Positions 1-4,840 of a stretch of 5,307 nt of DNA are shown here, in pieces (the first letter of the stretch is position 1; every line of letters starts with the position of its first letter). The DNA lies in assembly GCA_905193155.1 (NCBI GenBank), contig CAJJNQ010000077.1:1-5307 (forward strand). The letters are read 5' to 3'. The notes under the pieces are model-generated. The model did no database searches and was not told the DNA's origin. It was given only the letters and a program-made list of their open reading frames with translations. The position numbers and the translations under genes are program-made. This DNA comes from an uncultured Christensenella sp. (lineage in GTDB: Bacteria > Bacillota > Clostridia > Christensenellales > UBA1750).

Positions 1-156
1 GTGTCGGGGAACCCGCAGGTTCCCTGACTTTATTCCGCAGCGGCGGCGTGTACGCCGCGAGGAGCAAATTCCGCGTAGGCAAATCCCATTTGCCGGAGCG
101 GAATTTGTTTCCGGTATTCCCCGGCCTGTGTCCGTCAGGACGCGGGTCGGGGAATG
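1..156 (+). ncRNA. Structured non-coding element, copy 1 (5' end cut by window edge)
   Basis: Four consecutive hairpins can be read on the plus strand. P1: 3-13 pairs with 18-28, loop CGCA, one G-U pair (6/25). P2: 43-48 pairs with 53-58, loop TGTA. P3: 65-74 pairs perfectly with 98-107, and after a 3/3 internal loop 78-84 pairs with 88-94, loop CCC. P4: 115-133 pairs with 138-156, loop GTCA, with a few G-U pairs. The linker TGACTTTATTCCGC (25-38) and P2 are unchanged in copy 2 (4415-4570, minus strand). P1, P3 and P4 differ there by paired substitutions that preserve pairing. No plausible coding sequence covers the region. The 5' part lies outside the window. Structure and duplication are seen directly; that it is a transcribed RNA is inferred. 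A named family such as the raiA motif is possible, but I cannot align it from memory. A mobile DNA hairpin element is the main alternative. Confidence 0.7.
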
Positions 157-159
157 TCC

Positions 160-216
160 TCACAGAAAGGAAGGAAGGGGAGGGCTAACAGCCCTCCCCT
201 TCCTTCCTTTCTGTGA
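160..216. terminator. 27-bp perfect inverted repeat overlapping the ytfJ stop codon
   Basis: Arm 160-186 is the exact reverse complement of 190-216, with a 3-base centre at 187-189. The right arm is the last coding stretch of ytfJ, and the stop codon (185-187) lies at the apex. One strand of each arm is almost pure purine. The hairpin sits between two converging units: the structured element ending near 156 on the plus strand and the ytfJ operon on the minus strand. It is well placed as a bidirectional transcription barrier or an mRNA 3'-end stabiliser. Neither side has the T tract of a classical intrinsic terminator, so the terminator role is inferred. Confidence 0.5.
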
Positions 217-589
217 ATTGCCGCAGGCATTCCCCGATTTGCAGAATCAGATCGTTCTGTACCGGGATGCAGCGGATCTGACCGTTTCCCACCAGCAGGA
301 ACGCCGCCGGACTCAGACTCACGCCCGCGCCCGCGCCGCCCGCAAACGGCAGCGGCGTCTCCCCGCCCTCCGGCCGGCCGTCCAGCATCACCCGCCGGCA
401 GGGCTTGTCCGCCGCGCCCGCGCTGTATTCTCCGCCGCCGGACGCAAACCCGAAGCTCACCTTGGAGATCGGGATCACCGTCACCCCGTCCGCCGTCATC
501 ACGGGCTTGCCCACCACCGTGTCCACGTCGATCATCGCCTTCAGGTTCTCCATCGCCGTGCTCAGTATGTTCTCAATCGGATGCGCCAT
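185..589 (-). CDS. ytfJ: GerW/YtfJ family sporulation protein
   Basis: The 134-residue product matches the Spore_YtfJ (GerW) family along its length. It has an N-terminal HPIENILSTAMENLKAMIDV helix (3-22), the VGKPV and DGVTVIPISKVSFGFASGGGEY core (26-55), a glycine-rich segment PFAGGAGAGVSLSP (81-94) and the FLLVGNGQIRCIPV strand (97-110). Bacillus YtfJ is about 150 residues and is made in the forespore; in Bacillus GerW is linked to L-alanine germination. The biochemical activity is unknown. The start is chosen because AAGGAGG (605-599) lies nine bases upstream and because family similarity begins there; upstream in-frame sequence is merely open. It overlaps the preceding DUF2953 coding region by 17 bp, so translational coupling is likely, and it keeps the Bacillus ytfI-ytfJ order. 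The tail FTERKEGEGC is encoded within a 27-bp inverted repeat that also contains the stop codon. Confidence 0.93.
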   Translation of the reverse strand: MAHPIENILSTAMENLKAMIDVDTVVGKPVMTADGVTVIPISKVSFGFASGGGEYSAGAADKPCRRVMLDGRPEGGETPLPFAGGAGAGVSLSPAAFLLVGNGQIRCIPVQNDLILQIGECLRQFTERKEGEGC

Positions 590-1862
590 TGCTTTCAGCC
601 TCCTTATATGTGCCTTTCTTCCGCCTGCGCTTTCGCCCGCGCAGAGCCTCCGCCGCAAGGCAAAGCCCCGCCGACAATAGATTTCCCATTTTGATCCAAA
701 GGATGCATTGTCCGCGCGCTTCCCAAACGCTGCATGAAAAATCTGCCGCGCTTTGCACCCGGAAAGGCTCGTGCGCCGCCCGCGCCGCGTGCCGCTCCGC
801 CCACGCCCGCAGCAGCCCCAGCAGCGCCGCGCACAAGCCGTGCAGCTTCGCCGTCCCCGCCGCATCGCCCGGAACGCCTATGCGCACGCGAAGGCTCAGC
901 GCCGCAACCTCCGGGTGCAGCCGCTTTAGCGCCCGGCGCACCGCGCCCCCCGGCAGTTCCTTCCGGCGCTGCCGATGCGCCGCCAGCTGCTGCCCGGTCA
1001 GGGGCTTTCCGAGCATGTGCGCTTCCGCCCGCAGGTTTCCTTTTTCATCGCGATACAGCCGCGCGCCCGCCCGCAGCACCGCCAGTCCGCAGAGCAGCCG
1101 CACTTTTGCAGAGGCCGACGCGCCGTCCAGCCGGATCTCGATCTCCACGATGCGCACGAGCAGCCACAGCCCGACCAGCAGCGCCGCGAGCGCGTTCCAC
1201 TGCCCCGCGCTCAGCGCCCCCCAGCGGCCGCGCGCTTCGTCCCCGCGCAGAAATTCCAGCAGGAACCGCAGCACCGCGTAGGCCGACAGATACAGCCCCG
1301 TGATGCTTCCCGGCGTGCGGCGCGGTTTTTTCTTCCAATAGAGAAGCAGTCCGGCGCAAAGCAGCGCGTTGCCCGCCGCCTCGTAGAGCGGCACGGGCAG
1401 CAGCGGCACACCCCGCGGAGCCGCCAGCGCCTGCGGCAGCGCAATGCCCCACGGCTCCGGCGCGGGGATTCCCCAGCAGCAGCCTGCCAGAAAGCACCCG
1501 ATCCGCCCCAGCGCGTGGCCGAGCGCCAGGCCGGGGGAGGCGGCGTCGGTGATTTCCAGCGCAGGGCAGCCGCGGTGTGACGCCGCCGCCGCTGCTGCCA
1601 GCGCGCCGCCCCACAGCCCGCCGTAGTACACGAACCCGGATGCGAGCCTGAGCGGCACATCGCCCGGCGCGGCGAAGAGATAGCTGACCTTCGCCCCGAC
1701 CGCCGCGCCCGCCAGCGCCCACAGCAGCACGATGCCGCCGTCTCTGCGCCGCCCCTTCGGCAGCAAGCGCAGGCACAGCCAAAGCCCCGCCGCTGCGCCC
1801 AGCGCCGCCAGCGTCCCCCATGCCGGAATGCGGATGCGCCCCAGCGGAAAAAACGGGTGCAT
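573..1862 (-). CDS. Lgt-like membrane protein fused to a DUF2953 (YtfI-like) domain
   Basis: This is a 429-residue protein in one uninterrupted frame. Residues 1 to about 235 resemble prolipoprotein diacylglyceryl transferase (Lgt): about seven hydrophobic segments, YYGGLWGG (79-86), GRIGCFLAGCCWG (119-131), VPLYEAAGN (157-165), LRFLLEFLRGD (198-208) and the final helix after LSAGQW (217-222). Residues about 236-429 look like DUF2953, the YtfI family normally encoded just upstream of ytfJ: VEIEIRLDG, then LRVRIGVPGDAAGTAKLHGL (323-342), then KMGNLLSAG and a basic tail. The last Lgt helix seems to serve as the DUF2953 N-terminal anchor. Against E. coli Lgt as recalled, R143, R239 and E243 appear kept (R120, R199, E203), while the HGG histidine is tyrosine (Y80) and N146/E151 are cysteines (C123/C128). 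True lipoprotein-lipidating activity is therefore doubtful; this variant may be a distinct clostridial subfamily. The start is fixed by AAGGAGG seven bases upstream. Confidence 0.8.
   Translation of the reverse strand: MHPFFPLGRIRIPAWGTLAALGAAAGLWLCLRLLPKGRRRDGGIVLLWALAGAAVGAKVSYLFAAPGDVPLRLASGFVYYGGLWGGALAAAAAASHRGCPALEITDAASPGLALGHALGRIGCFLAGCCWGIPAPEPWGIALPQALAAPRGVPLLPVPLYEAAGNALLCAGLLLYWKKKPRRTPGSITGLYLSAYAVLRFLLEFLRGDEARGRWGALSAGQWNALAALLVGLWLLVRIVEIEIRLDGASASAKVRLLCGLAVLRAGARLYRDEKGNLRAEAHMLGKPLTGQQLAAHRQRRKELPGGAVRRALKRLHPEVAALSLRVRIGVPGDAAGTAKLHGLCAALLGLLRAWAERHAARAAHEPFRVQSAADFSCSVWEARGQCILWIKMGNLLSAGLCLAAEALRGRKRRRKKGTYKEAESNGASD
599..605 (-). promoter_or_regulatory. Ribosome binding site of ytfJ
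   Basis: Reading the minus strand, a full AAGGAGG lies nine bases before the ATG at 589. It is inside the coding sequence of the upstream fusion gene. It decides the start against a longer in-frame opening that reaches back to 865. Confidence 0.85.
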
Positions 1863-1869
1863 GGTTCGT

Positions 1870-1876
1870 CCTCCTT
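1870..1876 (-). promoter_or_regulatory. Ribosome binding site of the Lgt-DUF2953 gene
   Basis: AAGGAGG on the minus strand lies seven bases before the ATG at 1862. It sets the start at MHPFFP; the frame stays open back to 2114, but that part runs through intergenic repeats and lacks family similarity. Confidence 0.88.
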
Positions 1877-1908
1877 TCTTTTCCGGGTGGATGGAGATAG
1901 TTTGCCCG

Positions 1909-1973
1909 GCGAAGGGGGAGGTTATTCCGAAGGAACCCCTCAGTCCGCTGCGGCGGACAGCTCCCCCCTTCGC
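1909..1973. repeat. Palindromic intergenic repeat
   Basis: An outer inverted repeat (GCGAAGGGGGAG at 1909-1920 against CTCCCCCCTTCGC at 1961-1973, one extra C) encloses a perfect inner hairpin: GTCCGC 1943-1948, loop TGCG, GCGGAC 1953-1958. The pattern CCCTCAG-hairpin-CAGCTCCCCC is one I recognise as a dispersed palindromic repeat in gut Clostridia. A further copy of TGCGAAGGGGGAG lies at 2115-2127, so the repeat cluster may extend to about 2127. It lies between the divergent genes and may influence the minus-strand leader. Confidence 0.6.
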
Positions 1974-2023
1974 ACCGACCCAGCTCTTTGAGCTGCGCCG
2001 GTGTTGCGCATGGCTTATTTTAC

Positions 2024-2048
2024 GAAAAGAGCATACTATGCTCTTTTC
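2024..2048. promoter_or_regulatory. 25-bp perfect palindrome, possible operator
   Basis: Twelve-base arms (2024-2035 and 2037-2048) pair perfectly around a single central C at 2036. The arms read GAAAAGAGCATA and its reverse complement. A one-base loop suits a dimeric DNA-binding protein better than an RNA hairpin. It lies about 150 bp upstream of the rpiR-like promoter and 160 bp upstream of the minus-strand gene. It could be an operator for the neighbouring RpiR-type regulator or the centre of the surrounding repeat; a weak intrinsic terminator with a TTTTC tail is also possible. Confidence 0.35.
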
Positions 2049-2194
2049 TCCAAAACGCACATGCTTCAGGTTCGCTGCGCTCACCCTGCGGGTACAGGGG
2101 AGCCAAAGGGACACTGCGAAGGGGGAGAGGAAACGACGGAAAGAGGGAGCGGTGCAGGAAATGATGAGAAAAATGAAGGAAGATGCGAATTAAC

Positions 2195-2223
2195 TTGCAA
2201 AACGGACGGCGGTCGTGTACAAT
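2195..2223 (+). promoter_or_regulatory. Sigma-A-type promoter of the rpiR-like/flavoprotein operon
   Basis: TTGCAA (2195-2200) and TACAAT (2218-2223) are separated by exactly 17 bases, matching consensus at four and five of six positions. Transcription would start near 2230, giving a leader of about 60 bases. It also argues against the GTG start at 2215, which would lie inside the promoter. Confidence 0.7.
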
Positions 2224-2289
2224 AGCAAGGAAATAGGCGATCCCGGAAAACGCGGGGGAGAGCGCGAAGAAGAAGGGCGGAAGGGACAA

Positions 2290-3156
2290 ATGGAACAGCG
2301 GCAGGAACTGCTGGCGCGGATCAATCAAACGGGGCGCAGGCTGTCCAAGGGACAGAAGCGCATTGCGGAATATATCGTCAATCACTACGACAAGGCGGCG
2401 TTCATGACGGCGTCGAAGCTGGGGGACAAGGTGCAGGTTTCGGAATCGACCGTGGTGCGCTTTGCCATCGCGCTGGGGTATGACGGGTATCCGGCGCTGC
2501 AAAAGGCGCTGCAGGAGATGATCCGCAACCGGCTGACGGCGGTGCAGCGCGTGGAGATGACGGGCGATATGTCCGAAAGCGCGGTGCTGGGGATGGTGTT
2601 CAAGGCGGATATGCAGAACATCCGCCAGACCATAGAGGATCTGGACGAGGCAAATTTCTCCCGCACGGTGGACGCGCTGTGCGCGGCGGAGCGGGTCTAT
2701 GTCGTCGGGGTGCGCTCGTCCGCGCCGCTGGCGCAGTTTCTGGGGTACTATATGAACTTCATCCGCGACAACGTGATGGTGATCACCTCCGGCATCAGCG
2801 ACGTACTGGAGCAGGTGGCGCGCGTGGGCGAGAAGGACGTGGTGCTGGGCATCTCGTTCCCGCGGTACTCGCGGCGCACGATCGAGGCGATGAATTATGC
2901 AAAGGGCAAGGGCGCGACGGTGGTGAGCCTGACCGATACGCCGCTGTCCCCGCTGGGCGAGGCGAGCGATTTCTGCCTGACGGCGCGCAGCGACATGGCC
3001 TCGTTTGTCGATTCGCTGGTGGCGCCGCTTTCGATGATTAACGCGCTGATCGTGGCGATGTCGCTGCGGCACCGCGAGGAGGTCTCCGAGCACTTTGCGC
3101 AGCTCGAATCGCTCTGGGAGCGCAACCACGTCTATGTGGGAAAGGATAACGCATGA
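2290..3156 (+). CDS. MurR/RpiR family transcriptional regulator
   Basis: A 288-residue cytoplasmic DNA-binding protein of usual family length. Residues 1-77 form the RpiR-type helix-turn-helix domain, with LSKGQKRIAEYIV (18-30) and VQVSESTVVRFAIALGYDGYP (48-68), the latter containing the recognition helix. Residues about 125-260 form a SIS sugar-phosphate-binding fold, with VYVVGVRSSAPLAQFLGYY (136-154) and VVLGISFPRYSRRT (184-197). The first SIS loop reads GVRSS rather than the common GxGxS, so the ligand may not be a typical sugar phosphate. The start at 2290 has a modest ribosome binding site (GGAAGGG, 2279-2285) and lies about 60 bases downstream of a good promoter. Its stop overlaps the flavoprotein start by ATGA, so the two are co-translated. 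No sugar transport or catabolic gene is nearby; the regulated target is unknown, with self-regulation plausible. Confidence 0.93.
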   Translation: MEQRQELLARINQTGRRLSKGQKRIAEYIVNHYDKAAFMTASKLGDKVQVSESTVVRFAIALGYDGYPALQKALQEMIRNRLTAVQRVEMTGDMSESAVLGMVFKADMQNIRQTIEDLDEANFSRTVDALCAAERVYVVGVRSSAPLAQFLGYYMNFIRDNVMVITSGISDVLEQVARVGEKDVVLGISFPRYSRRTIEAMNYAKGKGATVVSLTDTPLSPLGEASDFCLTARSDMASFVDSLVAPLSMINALIVAMSLRHREEVSEHFAQLESLWERNHVYVGKDNA

Positions 3157-4376
3157 GGATCGCAGTCGTGGGCGGCGGCCCGGCGGGCATGATGGCGGCG
3201 ATCGCCGCGGGCGAACAGGGCGCGGACGTGACCCTGTTCGACGGCAACGAAAAGCTGGGCAAAAAGCTCTACATCACCGGCAAGGGGCGCTGCAACGTCA
3301 CCAATGATGCGGACAGCGATGCGTTTTTCAAAAACATTTCGCGCAACCCGCGCTTTCTCTATTCCTGCTACGCGGCGTTTGACAATAGGGCGCTGATGAA
3401 GCGCATCGAGGACGCGGGAGTGAAGCTCAAGGTGGAGCGCGGCGGGCGCGTGTTTCCGCAGTCGGACAAGGCGTCGGACATCACCAAGGCGCTGGAGCGC
3501 ATGATGAGCAAAAGCGGCGTGCGGGTGTGCCTGCGGAGCAAGGTGAAGGAGATCCTTCCCTCGGACGGCGGGTTCGACCTGTGCCTGCCGGGGCAGACGC
3601 GGCACTTCGACCGCGTGATCCTCGCCTGCGGCGGCGCGTCGTATCCCTCCACCGGGTCGGACGGATCGGGCTATGCGCTGGCGAAAGGGCTGGGGCACAC
3701 AGTGACCGAGATCCTGCCGTCGCTGATCCCGATCGTGACCAAGGAGGACTGGTGCCGCTCCCTGCAGGGGCTGTCGCTCAAAAACGTGAAGCTCAGCGCG
3801 AAGGCGGGCAAAAAGCTGCTCTTTGACGAGCTGGGTGAGATGCTGTTTACGCATTTCGGGATTTCGGGGCCGCTGGTGCTGTCGCTGAGCAGCGTGATCG
3901 CGGGAAAGGATCTGGACGGCATCGACATCCGCATCGACTTAAAGCCGGGTCTTACGCGCGAGCAGCTGGAGCGGCGGCTGCTGCGGGACTTTGAAGCGCG
4001 CGCGCGAGGGCAGATCTCCACGGTGCTGGACGGCCTGCTGCCGCGGAGCCTGACGCCGGTGATTGCGGAAACCGCGGGCGTTGCGGCGGAGACGGCGGTC
4101 AGCCAGGTGAGCCGCGCGCAGCGGGAGAAGCTGATGGACGCGCTGAAGGGGCTGCCGGTGCACGCGGCGGGCTTCCGGCCGATTGCGGAGGCGATTGTGA
4201 CGCGGGGCGGCGTGAGCGTAAAGGAAGTGGACCCCAAGACGATGGAATCGAAGATCGTGCCGGGGGTCTATCTTTGCGGCGAGATGCTGGACGTGGACGG
4301 GTTCACGGGGGGATTCAACATCCAAATCGCGGCATCGACTGGCTGTGCGGCAGGCCGCGCGGCGGGGAGTCGCTGA
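3153..4376 (+). CDS. HI0933/BaiN-like FAD-dependent oxidoreductase
   Basis: A 407-residue flavoprotein of normal family length. An N-terminal Rossmann FAD-binding motif GGGPAG (7-12) is followed by family signatures GKKLYITGKGRCNVTN (36-51), GRVFP (98-102), ACGGASYPSTGSDGSGY (158-174), THFGISGP (233-240), VTRGGVSVKEVDPKTMESK (349-367) and the C-terminal FAD-contacting GEMLDVDGFTGGFNIQIA (376-393). Members are annotated as NAD(P)/FAD-dependent oxidoreductases, aminoacetone-oxidase-like proteins or BaiN; the physiological substrate is generally unknown. No bile-acid operon is present here, so a bile-acid role should not be assumed. AAAGGA lies six bases before the start, and the ATGA overlap couples it to the rpiR-like gene. 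The stop codon lies within a hairpin (4370-4410). Confidence 0.95.
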   Translation: MRIAVVGGGPAGMMAAIAAGEQGADVTLFDGNEKLGKKLYITGKGRCNVTNDADSDAFFKNISRNPRFLYSCYAAFDNRALMKRIEDAGVKLKVERGGRVFPQSDKASDITKALERMMSKSGVRVCLRSKVKEILPSDGGFDLCLPGQTRHFDRVILACGGASYPSTGSDGSGYALAKGLGHTVTEILPSLIPIVTKEDWCRSLQGLSLKNVKLSAKAGKKLLFDELGEMLFTHFGISGPLVLSLSSVIAGKDLDGIDIRIDLKPGLTREQLERRLLRDFEARARGQISTVLDGLLPRSLTPVIAETAGVAAETAVSQVSRAQREKLMDALKGLPVHAAGFRPIAEAIVTRGGVSVKEVDPKTMESKIVPGVYLCGEMLDVDGFTGGFNIQIAASTGCAAGRAAGSR

Positions 4377-4410
4377 AACCGTCCGCCCGATGGGCGGGCG
4401 ATTTCAGCGA
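4370..4410. terminator. Hairpin overlapping the flavoprotein stop codon
   Basis: TCGCTGAAA (4370-4378) pairs perfectly with TTTCAGCGA (4402-4410). After a 2/2 internal loop, GTCCGCCC (4381-4388) pairs with GGGCGGGC (4392-4399) with one G-T pair, loop GAT. The stop codon TGA (4374-4376) is inside the outer stem. The minus-strand structured element ends directly beyond it, so the hairpin could serve both converging transcripts. It lacks a T tract on either side. The placement mirrors the hairpin at the ytfJ stop codon, although the sequences differ. Confidence 0.5.
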
Positions 4411-4414
4411 GGTT

Positions 4415-4590
4415 CATCCCTTCGACCCGCGTCCTGCGGACACAGGTCGAGGGATAAAGGAAACGATTTTTCCGCCGCCAAATGGGATTTGGCTATGGAA
4501 AAATCGCTCCTCGCGGCGTACACGCCGCCGCTGCGGAATAAAGTCAGGAAACCTGCGGGTTTCCCGACACCTTTCGGGTGGGCTTACCCG
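4415..4590 (-). ncRNA. Structured non-coding element, copy 2
   Basis: Window position 1 corresponds to 4570 here, read on the minus strand. P1: 4543-4553 with 4558-4568. P2 is identical to copy 1. P3: outer 4464-4473 with 4497-4506, inner 4477-4483 with 4487-4493. P4: 4415-4434 with 4438-4456, one bulged base. P3 outer has five compensated pairs relative to copy 1, P3 inner one, P1 one and P4 two, and one P4 G-U pair becomes A-U. The segment 4506-4548 is an exact 43-base match to 23-65. This copy is complete on its 5' side: CGGGT/ACCCG (4575-4579 with 4586-4590) forms another short hairpin before P1, whose equivalent in copy 1 would lie outside the window. Strand is inferred because the conserved P1 wobble is G-U only on this strand. 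The 5' boundary and the promoter are unknown. Confidence 0.7.
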
Positions 4591-4674
4591 GTCTTGGTGG
4601 GTGCAGGGGTTGAGTGCGGCCGCCGGGCGAGTGCAGGTTGGGGCGAGCTTCGCTCTCCCCTTGCCCCCTCTTGA

Positions 4675-4700
4675 GTCAGGAGGGCTGCGGCCCTCCCGAC
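4675..4700 (-). repeat. Third version of the P1 hairpin
   Basis: Arms 4675-4685 and 4690-4700 pair around loop TGCG (CGCA on the minus strand), exactly the P1 architecture, and are followed by ACACC as in copy 2. Compared with copy 2, three base pairs in the upper stem are changed on both sides. The single non-Watson-Crick position (4678/4697) is the same one seen in both full copies. The TTTATTCCGC linker and P2-P4 do not follow it, so it is a solitary hairpin or a relic. Confidence 0.6.
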
Positions 4701-4716
4701 ACCTACCAAGGAGACT

Positions 4717-4744
4717 GGGGAAGGGGCCTGCGGGCCCCTTCCCC
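4717..4744. repeat. 12-bp perfect GC-rich hairpin
   Basis: GGGGAAGGGGCC (4717-4728) pairs perfectly with GGCCCCTTCCCC (4733-4744) around loop TGCG, the same loop as in the P1 hairpins. No T tract follows on either strand, so it is not a standard intrinsic terminator. It lies just upstream of the HutP-family gene leader. Confidence 0.55.
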
Positions 4745-4826
4745 TTGCCCCTAACCCCAAGGGAGCCGGGGAAACGGGTTCGAGTTATTTACAGCGGAAA
4801 GGAAATTGGAAGCAAGGGCAGCACGG

Positions 4827-4832
4827 AAGGAG
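4827..4832 (+). promoter_or_regulatory. Ribosome binding site of the HutP-family gene
   Basis: AAGGAG lies eight bases before the ATG at 4841. It decides the start, because the same frame is open back to 4274 through the flavoprotein gene and the non-coding region. Confidence 0.85.
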
Positions 4833-4840
4833 ACGGGAAT

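Larger units (their letters stand above)
1863..2289. other. Divergent intergenic region, no gene seen
   Basis: The 427 bases between the Lgt-DUF2953 gene and the rpiR-like gene hold the palindromic repeat (1909-1973), a small perfect hairpin (1981-1986 with 1990-1995), a 25-bp palindrome (2024-2048), a weak hairpin (2084-2088 with 2095-2099), a second inverted copy of the repeat end (2115-2127) and the rpiR-like promoter. Short open frames here lack ribosome binding sites and run through the repeats. I could not find a convincing sigma-A or sporulation-sigma promoter for the minus-strand genes, although one must presumably lie here. Confidence 0.6.
4377..4840. other. Long intergenic region: structured element and hairpin cluster, no gene
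   Basis: The 464 bases between the flavoprotein and the HutP-family gene hold the shared terminator-like hairpin, the minus-strand structured element (4415-4590), and a C/G-rich cluster to about 4770 with at least two strong hairpins (4675-4700 and 4717-4744). CCCCTTGCCCC occurs twice (4657-4667 and 4741-4751), each time directly after the closing CCCC of a hairpin, suggesting degenerate tandem duplication. I see no convincing promoter for the HutP-family gene in 4745-4840. Confidence 0.6.

Noticed and set aside
1..156. CRISPR array, integron attC site or canonical riboswitch
   Set aside because: There are no regular repeat-spacer units or integrase, and none of the conserved signatures of common riboswitches that I know are seen; the copies also end convergent to genes rather than upstream of them.
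128..694. Plus-strand open frame across the ytfJ locus
   Set aside because: It is antisense to ytfJ, starts inside the P4 hairpin, and has an arginine/histidine/proline-rich composition typical of GC-rich shadow frames.
590..865. N-terminal extension of YtfJ from 865
   Set aside because: It is out of frame with the real upstream gene and arginine/cysteine-rich as expected for a shadow frame; family similarity and a full ribosome binding site place the start at 589.
1863..2114. N-terminal extension of the Lgt-DUF2953 protein from 2114
   Set aside because: The extension runs through palindromic repeats and lacks membrane or family features, while a full AAGGAGG sits in front of the ATG at 1862.
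2215..2289. GTG start at 2215 adding 25 residues to the RpiR-like protein
   Set aside because: It overlaps the spacer and -10 box of the promoter at 2195-2223, lacks a ribosome binding site, and the added residues are charged and unlike the family N-terminus.
2020..3129. Long minus-strand open frame opposite the rpiR-like gene
   Set aside because: Its arginine/histidine-rich composition is an artefact of GC-rich codon use in the true plus-strand gene, which has clear RpiR domains.
4786..4815. TTGCTT-18-TAAATA on the minus strand as promoter for copy 2
   Set aside because: Both boxes match consensus weakly and the spacing is not ideal; it would place the start about 200 bases before the recognisable element.
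4274..4840. Long open frame leading into the HutP-family gene
   Set aside because: It overlaps the flavoprotein gene in another frame and crosses the structured element; the family similarity and ribosome binding site begin at 4827-4841.
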